From Coemansia sp. RSA 1804 (lineage: Eukaryota > Kickxellomycota > Kickxellomycetes > Kickxellales > Kickxellaceae), in the NCBI GenBank assembly GCA_027578815.1, contig JANBTH010000362.1:1-19231 (forward strand): a stretch of 19,231 nucleotides of DNA, read 5' to 3'. The translations under genes were made by a program, and so were the position numbers. Below are positions 1 through 8,170 of the stretch, one piece after another; positions within the stretch are counted from its first letter, which is position 1; the number at the start of each line of letters is the position of its first letter. The notes under the pieces were generated by a model that saw nothing but the letters and a program-made list of their open reading frames with translations, had not been told where the DNA came from and searched no databases.

Positions 1-1590
1 TCTTTTGCTCTTGGGTTCACTCTTGCTGCTACTGGCTGCGCTGGTCGACGCAGTCGGCGCAAATTGTGGCTTCTTCAGATATCTGCCCACCCCACACCGA
101 CTCTGTCCCTGTAGATCACTGGTGTCAACGCCAGATGTCGTGCTGGGTGTTGTTGACTTTGTTATTGCAGAGGATGCCCTTGTGCCAAACCACGTCGTTG
201 TCTCACGCTCAAGCTCATCCTCCTCCTCCACTGTTCGTTTGCGCTTTCCAGCTACCAAGTCAGCGCCGCTCTTCTCGTGCTCGGCCTTGCGCTCCAGTCG
301 CTTGGCAAACTCGTCGTAGGGGTCCACAAAGACGGTGATTTCTTGGATCATAATGTCACGCACTGGCTTGTCGCCATCGTCAGTGGGCACGGCCTCTATT
401 TTGGCCAGAACATCCAGCCCACCAACAACGCGACCAAAAATAGTGTGCTTCCCGTCCAAATGCGTTGCTGCGTGATACAGGATAAAGAACTGTGAGCCGT
501 TGGTGTTGGGTCCGCGGTTGGCCATTGACAGAATCCCGCGTATCGAGTGTGAAAGTTTCTTGCCACTACCGCCAATCTCATCCTTAAACGCCGAGCCCCA
601 GAAGGACTTTCCTCCACTCCCTGTTCCTGTGGGGTCGCCGCCTTGGATCATAAAGTTCTTGATCGACCGATGGAATCTGGTTCCATTGTAGTATCCAGTC
701 TTGGCCAAGCTGATGAAATTGTAGCATGTGCGCGGTGCCTTGTGGCAAAATAGCTCCAGATTGAGGCTCCCCAGATTAGTTGAGACCCGCACATACCCTT
801 TGTCCTTTATCCGCGGAAACATGTACTCCTCAGAACTAATCAGCTCGGCCTCGTTTTGGGTGACAGGTGCCATCGACGTTGATGTGAATGCGGCTGCGGC
901 CAATCCCTTGGAGTAACTGGCTGCGTTGTGCGGCTGTTTTCTGGTCGGGCGTGTTGCCGCACCCGGGCTAGCAACCTCTTTACCAACCTCCGACTTGCCT
1001 GCCTTTGCTGATGGTTTGCTGGTACCGGCTACACTGCTGGTTCTGGGACGAGGTGCGCTCGGGTCATGCAGAACAACGAGATCGGACTGTGAAAACGGGT
1101 CACTCGTGACCAAATCGACCCACGAACCGGGTTTGACATTGAACTCATCAACCGTAGTCCACAGATACACATGTCCGCTCTTGCTGTTTGCCACGATCTT
1201 GGTGAACCGTGTAAGTGGTTTAAACGACACTGGGTCAACGAACTCCCCGCCTGCGTTGGTATGGTAGTGGAGCGGACCCACAAGATCACCTCCATTATCA
1301 TTGGTTCCGCCACGCAGCGGCGCTCCCGTGAACGGATGCTTGTTGTGGTGCTCCTTGATGTAACTCTCGATGTTCGCCAAGTCAAACACGTACCCGTCTC
1401 TGGTGCACACCGGCGTTGTGAATGGCTTCAGCGAGAGCGCACAGCAGTTGAGTGGAAGGTCCTCCGATGCGTTATTCTCTTTGCTCTGTACTCCACCTCG
1501 TTTCCCGCCAAATGGCAGCCCCCCTTCGTCGCCGTGCATGTTGGACCATTCTCCTTGGGATATGAACGGCTTGTCTCCACCGCGGCCCAT
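1..1590 (-). CDS. PPIL2: U-box cyclophilin, PPIL2-type peptidyl-prolyl isomerase-like 2 (C-terminus cut by window edge)
   Basis: The reading frame is open from ATG at 1590 to the left edge (530 codons, no stop), so the last residues are missing. The family combines a U-box ubiquitin-ligase module with a cyclophilin domain and is a nuclear, spliceosome-associated protein. Visible parts: a U-box at about residues 45-120 (PLNCCALSLKPF, PVCTRDGYVFDL), a linker with the family motif AAAFTSTSMAPVT near 241-253, and the cyclophilin domain at about 265-408 (FHRSIKNFMIQGGDPTGTG, SQFFI, LDGKHTIFGRVVGG). R308, F313, M314, Q316, F369 and H382 match cyclophilin A catalytic positions, but His377 stands where cyclophilin A has Trp121. 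The tail carries the family motif GVGRYLKKP. The start is the first Met and matches the short N-terminal extension of homologues. No intron is needed. Family identity is very sure. Confidence 0.95.
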   Translation of the reverse strand, partial: MGRGGDKPFISQGEWSNMHGDEGGLPFGGKRGGVQSKENNASEDLPLNCCALSLKPFTTPVCTRDGYVFDLANIESYIKEHHNKHPFTGAPLRGGTNDNGGDLVGPLHYHTNAGGEFVDPVSFKPLTRFTKIVANSKSGHVYLWTTVDEFNVKPGSWVDLVTSDPFSQSDLVVLHDPSAPRPRTSSVAGTSKPSAKAGKSEVGKEVASPGAATRPTRKQPHNAASYSKGLAAAAFTSTSMAPVTQNEAELISSEEYMFPRIKDKGYVRVSTNLGSLNLELFCHKAPRTCYNFISLAKTGYYNGTRFHRSIKNFMIQGGDPTGTGSGGKSFWGSAFKDEIGGSGKKLSHSIRGILSMANRGPNTNGSQFFILYHAATHLDGKHTIFGRVVGGLDVLAKIEAVPTDDGDKPVRDIMIQEITVFVDPYDEFAKRLERKAEHEKSGADLVAGKRKRTVEEEDELERETTTWFGTRASSAITKSTTPSTTSGVDTSDLQGQSRCGVGRYLKKPQFAPTASTSAASSSKSEPKSKR

Positions 1591-1893
1591 TGCTATTGCT
1601 TTTGTTGTCGTGTATATGGAGTATAATACAAACAATAAACAGATAGGATACGGATCAATAGCCTAGCGAAAAGCGAAACTCTTAATCGTCTTAAACTTTA
1701 ATGATTTTTGTCGGTTATCCAAACGTGTTCGGAATTGCGTACACGGACAGCCCAGGCTTGCTCTGCTTGTGGGATTAACTATAGGTCAAAAAATGCGGTC
1801 ACGTGCATATACGACTTTTTCCATATATTGTTGTTGTTATTTTCAGCTACGAGTGAAAGAATAAGTGACAAGTAAAAAACCCACCATGTAAGG
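1591..1893. other. Intergenic gap between PPIL2-like gene and RPC6
   Basis: This 303-base A+T-rich spacer holds the promoter of the PPIL2-like gene and the 3' end of the RPC6 transcript, both on the minus strand. It contains one perfect CACGTG (annotated separately). I see no further gene, RNA gene or repeat in it. Confidence 0.6.
1799..1805. promoter_or_regulatory. E-box TCACGTG upstream of the PPIL2-like gene
   Basis: A perfect CACGTG core preceded by T lies about 210 bases upstream of the PPIL2-like start codon. TCACGTG is the preferred site of Cbf1/USF/MITF-type basic helix-loop-helix proteins in fungi and animals. Function here is inferred from sequence and position only; a six-base palindrome also occurs by chance. 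Confidence 0.3.
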
Positions 1894-2841
1894 TCAAAAA
1901 GCCAGCCACTTTCTGAAATACTCGCACTTTGCCGGCGTAATGGCGCCAGAGTCGCTGCAGCGGTCAAAGACGGGACAGCGGCCGCAGGGGATATCGGTGA
2001 GCGGAGAATCTCTGACATTAACACGCAGGGCACGGTACATCCAGTCAGTTCTAGGGTTTGATGTAGCAGCAGGACGACCACCACCACCGGCGCCCATGTC
2101 AAAGACAGGAGCAACACGCTCGACCTTTCCATCGTAGACCAGCATAGTCAGCAGCTCCTCGATGTTAGCGGTGGACAGATCAACGTTGGTGATCCTGTTC
2201 TCGTGGATAAAACGCTTGATCTGCGACGATGTCGGGTAACCCGTATGGTTGGCCGAGTACACGGCCTTTGTGTTGTGGCGCGGGAAACTGTGGGCGTAGA
2301 TGAACTGGTAGCACTGTCTGGCTAGCTGGTCAATGAAATCGGAATCCATCTCCTGGTCAGTGTACCAGGGCCCACCGGTGACGTCGGAAGACGGATCAAC
2401 GTTAATCAGCATGTACAGTTTGCGTGTCGGATGCTTGACGGACTTGACGGACTTGATCAGCGCGCGCTGTTCGAGCACCTTGAGACATCTGGTGATCACG
2501 CCCTGCAGTAGATTGGTTTTTTGTTTCAGCGTGCGCACCCAGATCCCCTCGCCACCACTGTTCTCTATGTGTTTGTAGACGAGACGCTCGTCGCTGGTCA
2601 GCTCGGACATCCGCTCCATCTCGCTCCTGTGCACCCCGCGGTAAAGGATGGTTCGTCCCACCTGCAGCAGCTCAAGCTGCCCGCTCTGCAGCAGCCTGTT
2701 CACGCCGTTCACAATGTCCTCCAGCGTGTGCTCGGGAAGCGCATCGTTTAGATAGTCGTTGTCGATGCCATTGGGGTTCTTCAGTGCGTGCTCGTAGATC
2801 TTGGCTTCAAGCTCTGCCATCTTTACGTTAGATATGTACAA
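1894..2841 (-). CDS. RPC6: RNA polymerase III subunit RPC6 (Rpc34/RPC39 family)
   Basis: A 315-residue uninterrupted protein of normal family length. RPC6 is part of the Pol III heterotrimer (yeast Rpc82-Rpc34-Rpc31) that contacts TFIIIB and helps open the promoter. Sequence support: tandem winged-helix regions over about residues 8-145, the conserved block SVTGGPWYTDQE-like (here SDVTGGPWYTDQEMDSDFI) at 152-170, a third winged-helix region with LTMLVYDGKVE at 231-241, and a C-terminal C-x2-C-x5-C-x10-C set (Cys286, 289, 295, 306) ending WLAF. Those cysteines align with the human RPC6 iron-sulfur ligands. A second in-frame Met at 2820 (MAELEAKIYEH) is a plausible alternative start. HIS7 lies upstream on the same strand, 300 bases away. 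Confidence 0.97.
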   Translation of the reverse strand: MYISNVKMAELEAKIYEHALKNPNGIDNDYLNDALPEHTLEDIVNGVNRLLQSGQLELLQVGRTILYRGVHRSEMERMSELTSDERLVYKHIENSGGEGIWVRTLKQKTNLLQGVITRCLKVLEQRALIKSVKSVKHPTRKLYMLINVDPSSDVTGGPWYTDQEMDSDFIDQLARQCYQFIYAHSFPRHNTKAVYSANHTGYPTSSQIKRFIHENRITNVDLSTANIEELLTMLVYDGKVERVAPVFDMGAGGGGRPAATSNPRTDWMYRALRVNVRDSPLTDIPCGRCPVFDRCSDSGAITPAKCEYFRKWLAF

Positions 2842-3141
2842 AAAATAAAGATAAAAGCTAATTAGCTAGATAAAGGCAGAGAGAAGAACGACAGATGCAA
2901 GAGCAACTATTCTATTTGAAATTGAAATGCAGGAGAAAAACACAAAGAACAAAAAAAGGCAGCGCAAAACTGCTGATGGGGGGAGGGCTTCTTTCTCAAC
3001 CCAACCGATGCTGATGAGCAGACGTTTTATGGGTGCGCTTTTTTCTCTTGATGACTCGACTCATTTTCTATTAGCTAAATGATGACCCGCATCCCACCTA
3101 AAGTAAGCGTCCGAAAACACAACAAGAAACCAGCAATTCTA
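2842..3141. other. Intergenic gap: RPC6 promoter and HIS7 3' end
   Basis: A 300-base A-rich spacer between two minus-strand genes. Its left part should be the RPC6 leader and promoter, and its right part the HIS7 3' untranslated region. The only distinct element I see is a tandem GACTC pair at 3052-3063. No coding frame in it looks real. Confidence 0.6.
3052..3063. promoter_or_regulatory. Tandem GACTC half-sites upstream of RPC6
   Basis: The sequence TGACTCGACTCA carries two head-to-tail GACTC units, about 211-222 bases upstream of the RPC6 start. The first matches the TGACTC core of bZIP Gcn4/AP-1 sites. This could be an amino-acid-control element for RPC6 or chance; spacing inside HIS7's 3' flank makes the assignment uncertain. 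Confidence 0.25.
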
Positions 3142-4860
3142 TTAAGACAGAGCATGAGTGTCGGATTCCAGCCGCACGGGCGTCCCGTGCTCGCTGAGAT
3201 GCGCCTTGACAGCGGAAATGGGCACCTCGCGACGGTGGAAGATACCGGCAGCCAGGACAGCCTCAGCACCAGTCTTGTCCACGACCTCCGAGAAGTGGTC
3301 AGGAGCGCCAGCCCCGCTGCTCGCAATAACGGGAATTGACACGGCGCCCTTGACATCGGCAATCAGCTCGAGATCGTAGCCGGAGTTGGTGCCGTCGCGG
3401 TCCATGCAGTTGAGCAGGATCTCGCCAGCTCCGAGCGCAGCGCACGCCGTGACCAGCTGACGCACATCGGTGTCGCGGCCCTCGCGTCCGCCCTTGACGG
3501 TGCACTGGTACCAGCAGTACAGCTCGCCGTTGGGACCTGGGATGGTGGTTTTGACAGTGTGGTGGGCGGTGGATTCGGGGCTGGCCACGTACACGCGACG
3601 CGGATCAACCGAGATAACCACAGCCTGGCGGCCGTAGCGCTCGGCAATCTGCTCAATGGCGGTGGAACCGTCCAGCGGATCCAGACCCTCGGCCACGCGA
3701 CTCCAGTACCGCTCAGCCGCATACACAGCATCGCTGCCGATCGACACCTTATCTGCGCCCGAGCGGAAGTACTCGCCAGCAACATCGACGGCCGTCCATT
3801 TGTGCAAGCCGTCCGGATCGACAATATCACGCACACCGCCGCCAATGGTCAGCGGCACAAAGATGCAGCGCGACGCCTGGCGCAATACCTCCAGCATCGG
3901 GGTGTCACGGAACGGCATGTTGCGGAAGCTGGTGATGTTGAGAAAGGCGATTTCGTCGGCACCCTCGGCGTAGTACCGCGTGGCCAGATCCACCGGCTTG
4001 CCCAGATTGCGCACATGGCCGCCCTCGCTAGCGCTGACGCGCACGTCGTACTGGTCGCCCTTTGTGACCACCAGATCGCCCTGGTCGTTGGCGCGCACAT
4101 CGAGACACGCAATGACGCGCACCGACAGAGAGTCGCGGATATCGCGCGGCAACAGAACACCAGCACTGCCGGTTTCTTGTGGTGACGGTGATGGGCGGAT
4201 CAGATCGGTCTCGATGAACGACCGCAGCAGTGCAAGCCCAGCGGTGCCCGACTTCTCGGGATGGAACTGCGTGCCAAACACGTTGCGCTTCCACACCGAG
4301 CTGACAATCGTCTCGTCACCGTAGCGGGTTGCCGTGTGGACGGTCTGCGGCTGCGACGCCTCACCCGTATACGCCAAACCGTACGAGTGCACAAAGTAGT
4401 ACCGCGCGTCCTCGCCAATACACGGTACCGCCCCGCCAGCCGCAGCAGCTCCGCTGGCACCGTGGACGACTTGCGCGCCATTCCAACCCATATGCGGCAC
4501 GGCCTTGGCTGTGTTGTCAAACAGTCTGACGCGGCCTTCGAGAATCGCCAGCCCCGGTTCGTCGGGCGACTCGTCGGATCCCTCGAGCATCACCTGCATC
4601 CCAACGCAGATGCCCATGATCGGTCTACCCGACTCCACAAACGCTCTGAGCGGCTCCACGAATCCCTTTTCCCTCAGCGCCTTCATCGCGTATCCGAACG
4701 CCCCTACGCCCGGGAATATGATCTTGTCCGCCTTGTCAAAGTCGCTCGCCGATCGGATGTACTCGATCGTGTGGCCCAGCTTCTCCACCGCGTTGAGCAG
4801 GCTGCGAACGTTCCCTGCCCCGTAGTCGAGCAGATACAGCTTTTGGTTGCTGGTGGTCAT
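3142..4860 (-). CDS. HIS7: Bifunctional imidazole glycerol phosphate synthase (HisH-HisF fusion)
   Basis: A 572-residue intronless protein that makes imidazole glycerol phosphate and AICAR from PRFAR and glutamine, linking histidine to purine synthesis. The N-terminal class-I glutaminase has its nucleophile Cys85 in GICVGMQ, with His200 and Glu202 in GTQFHPEKSG completing the triad. The (beta/alpha)8 cyclase starts near residue 245 (VRVIACLDVRAN), with Asp254 and Asp487 (in CMDRDGTNSGYD) as the acid/base pair; IPVIASSGAG is the distal phosphate-binding loop. Length and order match the fused fungal/plant enzyme. The glutaminase carries an Ala/Gly-rich insertion at about 133-147. The start is the first ATG and gives the expected N-terminus (YLLDYGAGNVRS). 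A Gcn4-type site lies about 190 bases upstream. Identity is certain. Confidence 0.98.
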   Translation of the reverse strand: MTTSNQKLYLLDYGAGNVRSLLNAVEKLGHTIEYIRSASDFDKADKIIFPGVGAFGYAMKALREKGFVEPLRAFVESGRPIMGICVGMQVMLEGSDESPDEPGLAILEGRVRLFDNTAKAVPHMGWNGAQVVHGASGAAAAGGAVPCIGEDARYYFVHSYGLAYTGEASQPQTVHTATRYGDETIVSSVWKRNVFGTQFHPEKSGTAGLALLRSFIETDLIRPSPSPQETGSAGVLLPRDIRDSLSVRVIACLDVRANDQGDLVVTKGDQYDVRVSASEGGHVRNLGKPVDLATRYYAEGADEIAFLNITSFRNMPFRDTPMLEVLRQASRCIFVPLTIGGGVRDIVDPDGLHKWTAVDVAGEYFRSGADKVSIGSDAVYAAERYWSRVAEGLDPLDGSTAIEQIAERYGRQAVVISVDPRRVYVASPESTAHHTVKTTIPGPNGELYCWYQCTVKGGREGRDTDVRQLVTACAALGAGEILLNCMDRDGTNSGYDLELIADVKGAVSIPVIASSGAGAPDHFSEVVDKTGAEAVLAAGIFHRREVPISAVKAHLSEHGTPVRLESDTHALS

Positions 4861-5045
4861 TGTGAATATGGGCTATGCGAAGTATGCGTTTAATTGTAAT
4901 AAAATAAGATAAAACAGGGGAAAGAGATAAGGGAAAGAAAAGGAAAGAAAGAGGAACAGCATTTGCTTTTGCTTCGGCGAATATCCATCCAGTGCCTCCC
5001 AATGCTATTTTAACTGGGAGAGTTTGCTTGATCTGCTGGCAAAAG

Positions 5046-5052
5046 TGACTCA
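5046..5052. promoter_or_regulatory. Gcn4/CpcA-type site TGACTCA in front of HIS7
   Basis: A perfect seven-base TGACTCA, followed by T, lies about 186 bases upstream of the HIS7 ATG. This is the consensus for the bZIP activator of general amino-acid control (Gcn4 in yeast, CpcA/Cpc1 in filamentous fungi), which activates histidine genes including yeast HIS7. The site is seen directly; its use in this organism is inferred. Confidence 0.6.
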
Positions 5053-5254
5053 TCCTGCTGATTGCTTTTTTACCTTGATAATGCCCACAGAACCGTCTGA
5101 TCTGGAAGGCTGGCAGACGCCCACTGCGCAATTTGATCAAGCAAAGGTTAGAATCAACAGAGTGGCAAATGATCATGCATAGAGCGGATTCCAAGCCCAC
5201 CAAAAAGAATCAAATGAAAAAGCCATGATTCCTTTCTTTCCTCCGTTTCCGTAG

Positions 5255-5260
5255 CACGTG
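5255..5260. promoter_or_regulatory. E-box CACGTG in the HIS7/isomerase promoter
   Basis: A perfect CACGTG palindrome sits about 395 bases from the HIS7 start and 216 bases from the isomerase start. It is a candidate bHLH (Cbf1/Pho4-like) site that could serve either gene. Chance occurrence cannot be excluded. Confidence 0.3.
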
Positions 5261-5475
5261 CAAACGGAACAAAAGTAAGCTGATGCTGGGAAATAGGCGC
5301 ACGAGCTTTTGCCTTGATAAAAGAGCCAAAGTCACTCTCCCCTTCTCCCCAGAGTCTAAACCTGCAAGCAAACACGCACGAACTTTGCCTCTTTCTCGCT
5401 TTCTCCTGTTGAACACTCAAGACTATTATTTCCAGCTATTCTTTATTTTTGCCTTTTCCCATCTAATAAACAGCA

Positions 5476-6243
5476 ATGTCATCATCATCCCTTGTCGACC
5501 TTCCCTTGGTTAAACTGACCAACCCAGACCCCTCTTTCCCCGCGCTCTTTGTTCTCCACCTGAACAACGGCAAGGAGAACCGCTTCACGCTCCAGTTTGT
5601 CAATGAGATAACGCAGGCGCTCGACGCAGTGGAACGCATGCTTGACGACACCCGCGGCGATGCCGCGGGGCAGGGGGGAGCGCTAATAACCACAAGCAGC
5701 TCAGAAAAGTTCTACAGCAACGGACTGGCCATCGAGGCGGCCATGGAGCAAGGGGACGTGTTCTACATCCCGTACCTGAAGATGCTAGCCCGCCTGCTGA
5801 CGTTCCGCATCCCAACGGTTGCCGCCATCAACGGCCACGCATTTGCCGGCGGATGCATGTTTGCCATGGCCCACGACTACAGGATTATGCGGGCCGATCG
5901 TGGGTGGATTGCTATGAACGAGGTTGATATTGGAATCCCGTTGATCCCAGGAATGGCCGCTATCGTCAAGTGCAAAATCTCCAACCAGAACCATCTGAGA
6001 GACTGTCTCCTGGCTGGCCATCGGTTCAAGGCGTCCGATGCTGTTGCTGCTGGTTTCGTTGACCAGGCTGTTGCCCAGGATGCCCTGGTGTCCACCGCCA
6101 TGGAATACGCACGCAGAATCGCTCCCAAGGCAAGTGGGCTCAACCAGAAGCTCCATCTGATCAAGGCCGAAATGTACCGCGAAACCGTCATTCTTCTCCT
6201 TGCTGGCGGAACGACTCCTGGCGGCTTCCTCTCCAAGCTGTAA
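5476..6243 (+). CDS. Peroxisomal enoyl-CoA isomerase/hydratase, crotonase superfamily, PTS1 -SKL
   Basis: A 255-residue intronless protein of the crotonase fold. Closest visible resemblance is to the short delta3,delta2-enoyl-CoA isomerases of plants and fungi, which move double bonds so unsaturated fatty acids can enter beta-oxidation. The oxyanion-hole strands are EKFYSNGL (77-84) and INGHAFAGGCMFAMAHDYR (118-136); Glu149 in MNEVDIGIPL is the likely catalytic acid/base. The last residues, FLSKL, form a canonical type-1 peroxisomal targeting signal, so the enzyme should act in the peroxisome matrix. The start has a favourable context (aacagcaATG) and keeps the usual N-terminal length. It shares a divergent promoter with HIS7. 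Whether isomerase or hydratase dominates cannot be told from sequence; fungal entries of this type are also labelled carnitine racemase. Confidence 0.92.
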   Translation: MSSSSLVDLPLVKLTNPDPSFPALFVLHLNNGKENRFTLQFVNEITQALDAVERMLDDTRGDAAGQGGALITTSSSEKFYSNGLAIEAAMEQGDVFYIPYLKMLARLLTFRIPTVAAINGHAFAGGCMFAMAHDYRIMRADRGWIAMNEVDIGIPLIPGMAAIVKCKISNQNHLRDCLLAGHRFKASDAVAAGFVDQAVAQDALVSTAMEYARRIAPKASGLNQKLHLIKAEMYRETVILLLAGGTTPGGFLSKL

Positions 6244-6311
6244 GCCTTTGCTGGATCTCCATTCTCTTATCTTCCTTTCTCATATTTCCTCCATGCTGGT
6301 GCCAAACACAG

Positions 6312-6317
6312 AATAAA
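6312..6317 (+). terminator. AATAAA polyadenylation signal of the isomerase gene
   Basis: A perfect AATAAA lies 69 bases after the isomerase stop codon, on its coding strand, before the convergent WD40 gene ends at 6396. Position and sequence fit a cleavage/polyadenylation signal. Confidence 0.55.
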
Positions 6318-6395
6318 ACACTGCTTGTACTTGTTGCCCCAGTTCATAGATGTTTGCTGCAGGAGCTCGCAATGGATATAGCTAGATATGAAATG

Positions 6396-8096
6396 TTAAT
6401 AGTATAAAGAATGGGGCGTCTCTTCAGCGTCTGTCGAGACCAGGTTGTACTCGGCCAGACTACTGCCATGGACCGGATCCGAAACCGAAAGGAACAAGCA
6501 GTTCGAGTCGGGCGAGAATGCCGCGCCAGCCGTCTCGCCCATGAGGCCCACAACCTGTGCGCGCTTAAACGAGGATTGCACATCGTACATGTGCACATAG
6601 TCGGCCGACTCCATGCCCAGAAGGAACCTGCCGCATTGGCTGAACTTGACGACATGCATTGCCCCGACGTATCCACCAAGCGTGGCAAGCGTCTGGTGCG
6701 GCCACCGCACGTCATACACGCGCACGCTGGTGTCCTGGCTGCCGGTGGCCACCAGACGCCCGTCGGGGCTGAGCGCACAGCTGAACGAGTAGTCCAGATG
6801 CCCGGTAAGCCGAGCCACACAGCCATTGGAACCGCGGCGCGGATCAACAAGCTGCGCATCGGTGCTATTTCCAACAACACACTGCATGGTTCCGTCGTGC
6901 GCCAGCGAGCTACAGTTGGCAGCCCAGTCCATCGTCGATGCGTGCGCAACGCTCAGATCGCAAGCGTCGAGTCTGCGCACAGCTCCGCTTTGATGCGACG
7001 AAACAATGTGAAGCGCTCCGCTGCGTGATACGGTTGGCGACGCGTGTCTTATGGCGTCCACACCAGTGCCAGCTGCCAGACTGCCAGTTGCCACAGGCCC
7101 AGTGTCTGCCAACAGAGCCTTGACGCAGTAGTCGCCCTTGCTGTCTCCAACAAAAACAACGCCGCCATCCACGCACATTGAGCGCATTCTAAACGCCCTG
7201 GGCATCTGTGACCGGTCAAGAATGCGCCGACGAGCCAAGCGCTGCCACGGGTTCCAGCAATACACGCTGCCTGCGTGGCTGTAGTACACGTCGTAGCTGC
7301 TTGTGGCCCAGAGCATGTCGCGATGCTGCATATTTCCAATCTGGCACCGAAAGTCGTCGCCAATCGCAGAGTACCTAAAGTCGTAGAACGAGTGCATGGT
7401 GTCGATGCAATCGCTCATCTGCCGCACCTGCTTCACGTTGTGCTGCACATCCTGGTATCGCGGATACATCCGCTTTCGGTACCCCACATACACCTCCTTC
7501 TGGATAACCTTGCCACGCCAGTTGTACCCCTGCGGATCGTAGCCATTGCGTATATCCGACACAACAACCTCTTTGAGCTACAGTTACAGCATAACAGAAT
7601 AGTACTGTTAGCAACAGACACAAGTATAGCATCAAACCAAAGTACGCAGCCCTCTGTTTTATGTACCCACACTTACCTCTGGCGAATTCCCAAAGACCTG
7701 TGCCGCATTATCCAAAAAATTCCACATATCCTGCTCAACGTTTCTTGCGTTGCTGCTGCCGTTGCTGCTGCGGCCATCACCACTGCCAAGGCTGTTGTGT
7801 GCAGCAATAGCCGACCGCCCCTGGTTTCCTCCGCTTCTGGCAACACCTGCGTCTGCCGATCGTTCAACAGACAGCGACTGCATCTGGCTAACTACTTCTT
7901 CCGTAAGACTATCGACCACTGCTGCCTCTAGATCTTCGTCATTGCTGCTATTGCTGCTCTCTTGGCGCCCATACTGTTGTCCATTCGCTCTTCTTCGCCG
8001 TCGCTCTCGTCGGTCCCACCTTTCATTGCTTTGGTCGTTAAGGCCAAAGCCTTCTAAAAGCGTGTCTTCTACAAAGTTTGCTGGTCGGGAGCTCAT
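6396..8096 (-). CDS. WD40-repeat protein of the S. pombe C2A9.03 family, two exons
   Basis: Exon 1 is 8096-7677 (140 codons) and exon 2 is 7577-6396, giving about 533 residues. The conserved part begins after the splice (SDIRNGYDPQGYNW). The family-specific block FYDFRYS...HRDMLWATSSYDVYY leads into a WD40 propeller; clear blades are TGHLDYSFSCALSPDGRLVA, the next with MYDVQS, and a last one ending HGSSLAEYN. This order matches the eukaryotic family that includes S. pombe C2A9.03 and plant homologues, whose function is largely unknown; some plant WD40s of this sort are proposed DDB1-CUL4 adaptors. Exon 1 codes a disordered, Ser/Asn/Gly-rich N-terminus with a basic run RRERRRRR that may be a nuclear signal. 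It is tail-to-tail with the isomerase gene, 152 bases apart. Family assignment is firm, function is not. Confidence 0.9.
7578..7676 (-). other. Intron of the WD40 gene (99 bases)
   Basis: The donor is GAG|GTAAGTG, the branch site is TGCTAAC (about 35 bases before the end) and the acceptor is AACTGTAG. It lies in phase 0: removal joins NSPE to LKEVVVSDIRNG, restoring one open frame between two otherwise separate frames. Without splicing, exon 1 stops five codons into the intron. Confidence 0.9.
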
Positions 8097-8163
8097 ATAG
8101 TGCTAGCTCGGGAAGGGCTTTTGGGCGGGTGCAGGCTCTATTATTCTAGTGCCTTGCTCCCTA

Positions 8164-8170
8164 TGACTCA
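8164..8170. promoter_or_regulatory. TGACTCA site upstream of the WD40 gene
   Basis: A perfect Gcn4/AP-1-type heptamer lies 68 bases upstream of the WD40 start codon; a partial inverted match (GAGTCA) follows about 20 bases further on. A bZIP role is inferred from sequence alone. Confidence 0.35.

Larger units (their letters stand above)
4861..5475. promoter_or_regulatory. Divergent promoter region between HIS7 and the enoyl-CoA isomerase gene
   Basis: HIS7 (minus) and the peroxisomal isomerase gene (plus) are transcribed away from each other across these 615 bases. The region holds a perfect TGACTCA near HIS7 and a CACGTG near the middle. It is followed by a pyrimidine-rich stretch before the isomerase start (CTCTTTCTCGC onward from about 5390), typical of fungal leaders. 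No coding frame inside it has family-like composition. Confidence 0.7.

Noticed and set aside
3559..4893. Two 208-210-codon plus-strand open frames opposite HIS7 (3559-4185 and 4261-4893)
   Set aside because: They are exact antisense of the certain HIS7 coding region, where G+C-rich third positions remove stop codons on the other strand. Their translations are His/Arg/Leu-rich with no domain.
4736..5203. Minus-strand frame extending upstream of the HIS7 start
   Set aside because: It is in a different frame from HIS7 over the shared part, and its upstream portion has promoter-like low complexity.
7275..7931. 218-codon plus-strand frame across the WD40 gene
   Set aside because: It runs antisense to both WD40 exons and through the intron. 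Its composition follows from the opposite codons and no motif is visible.
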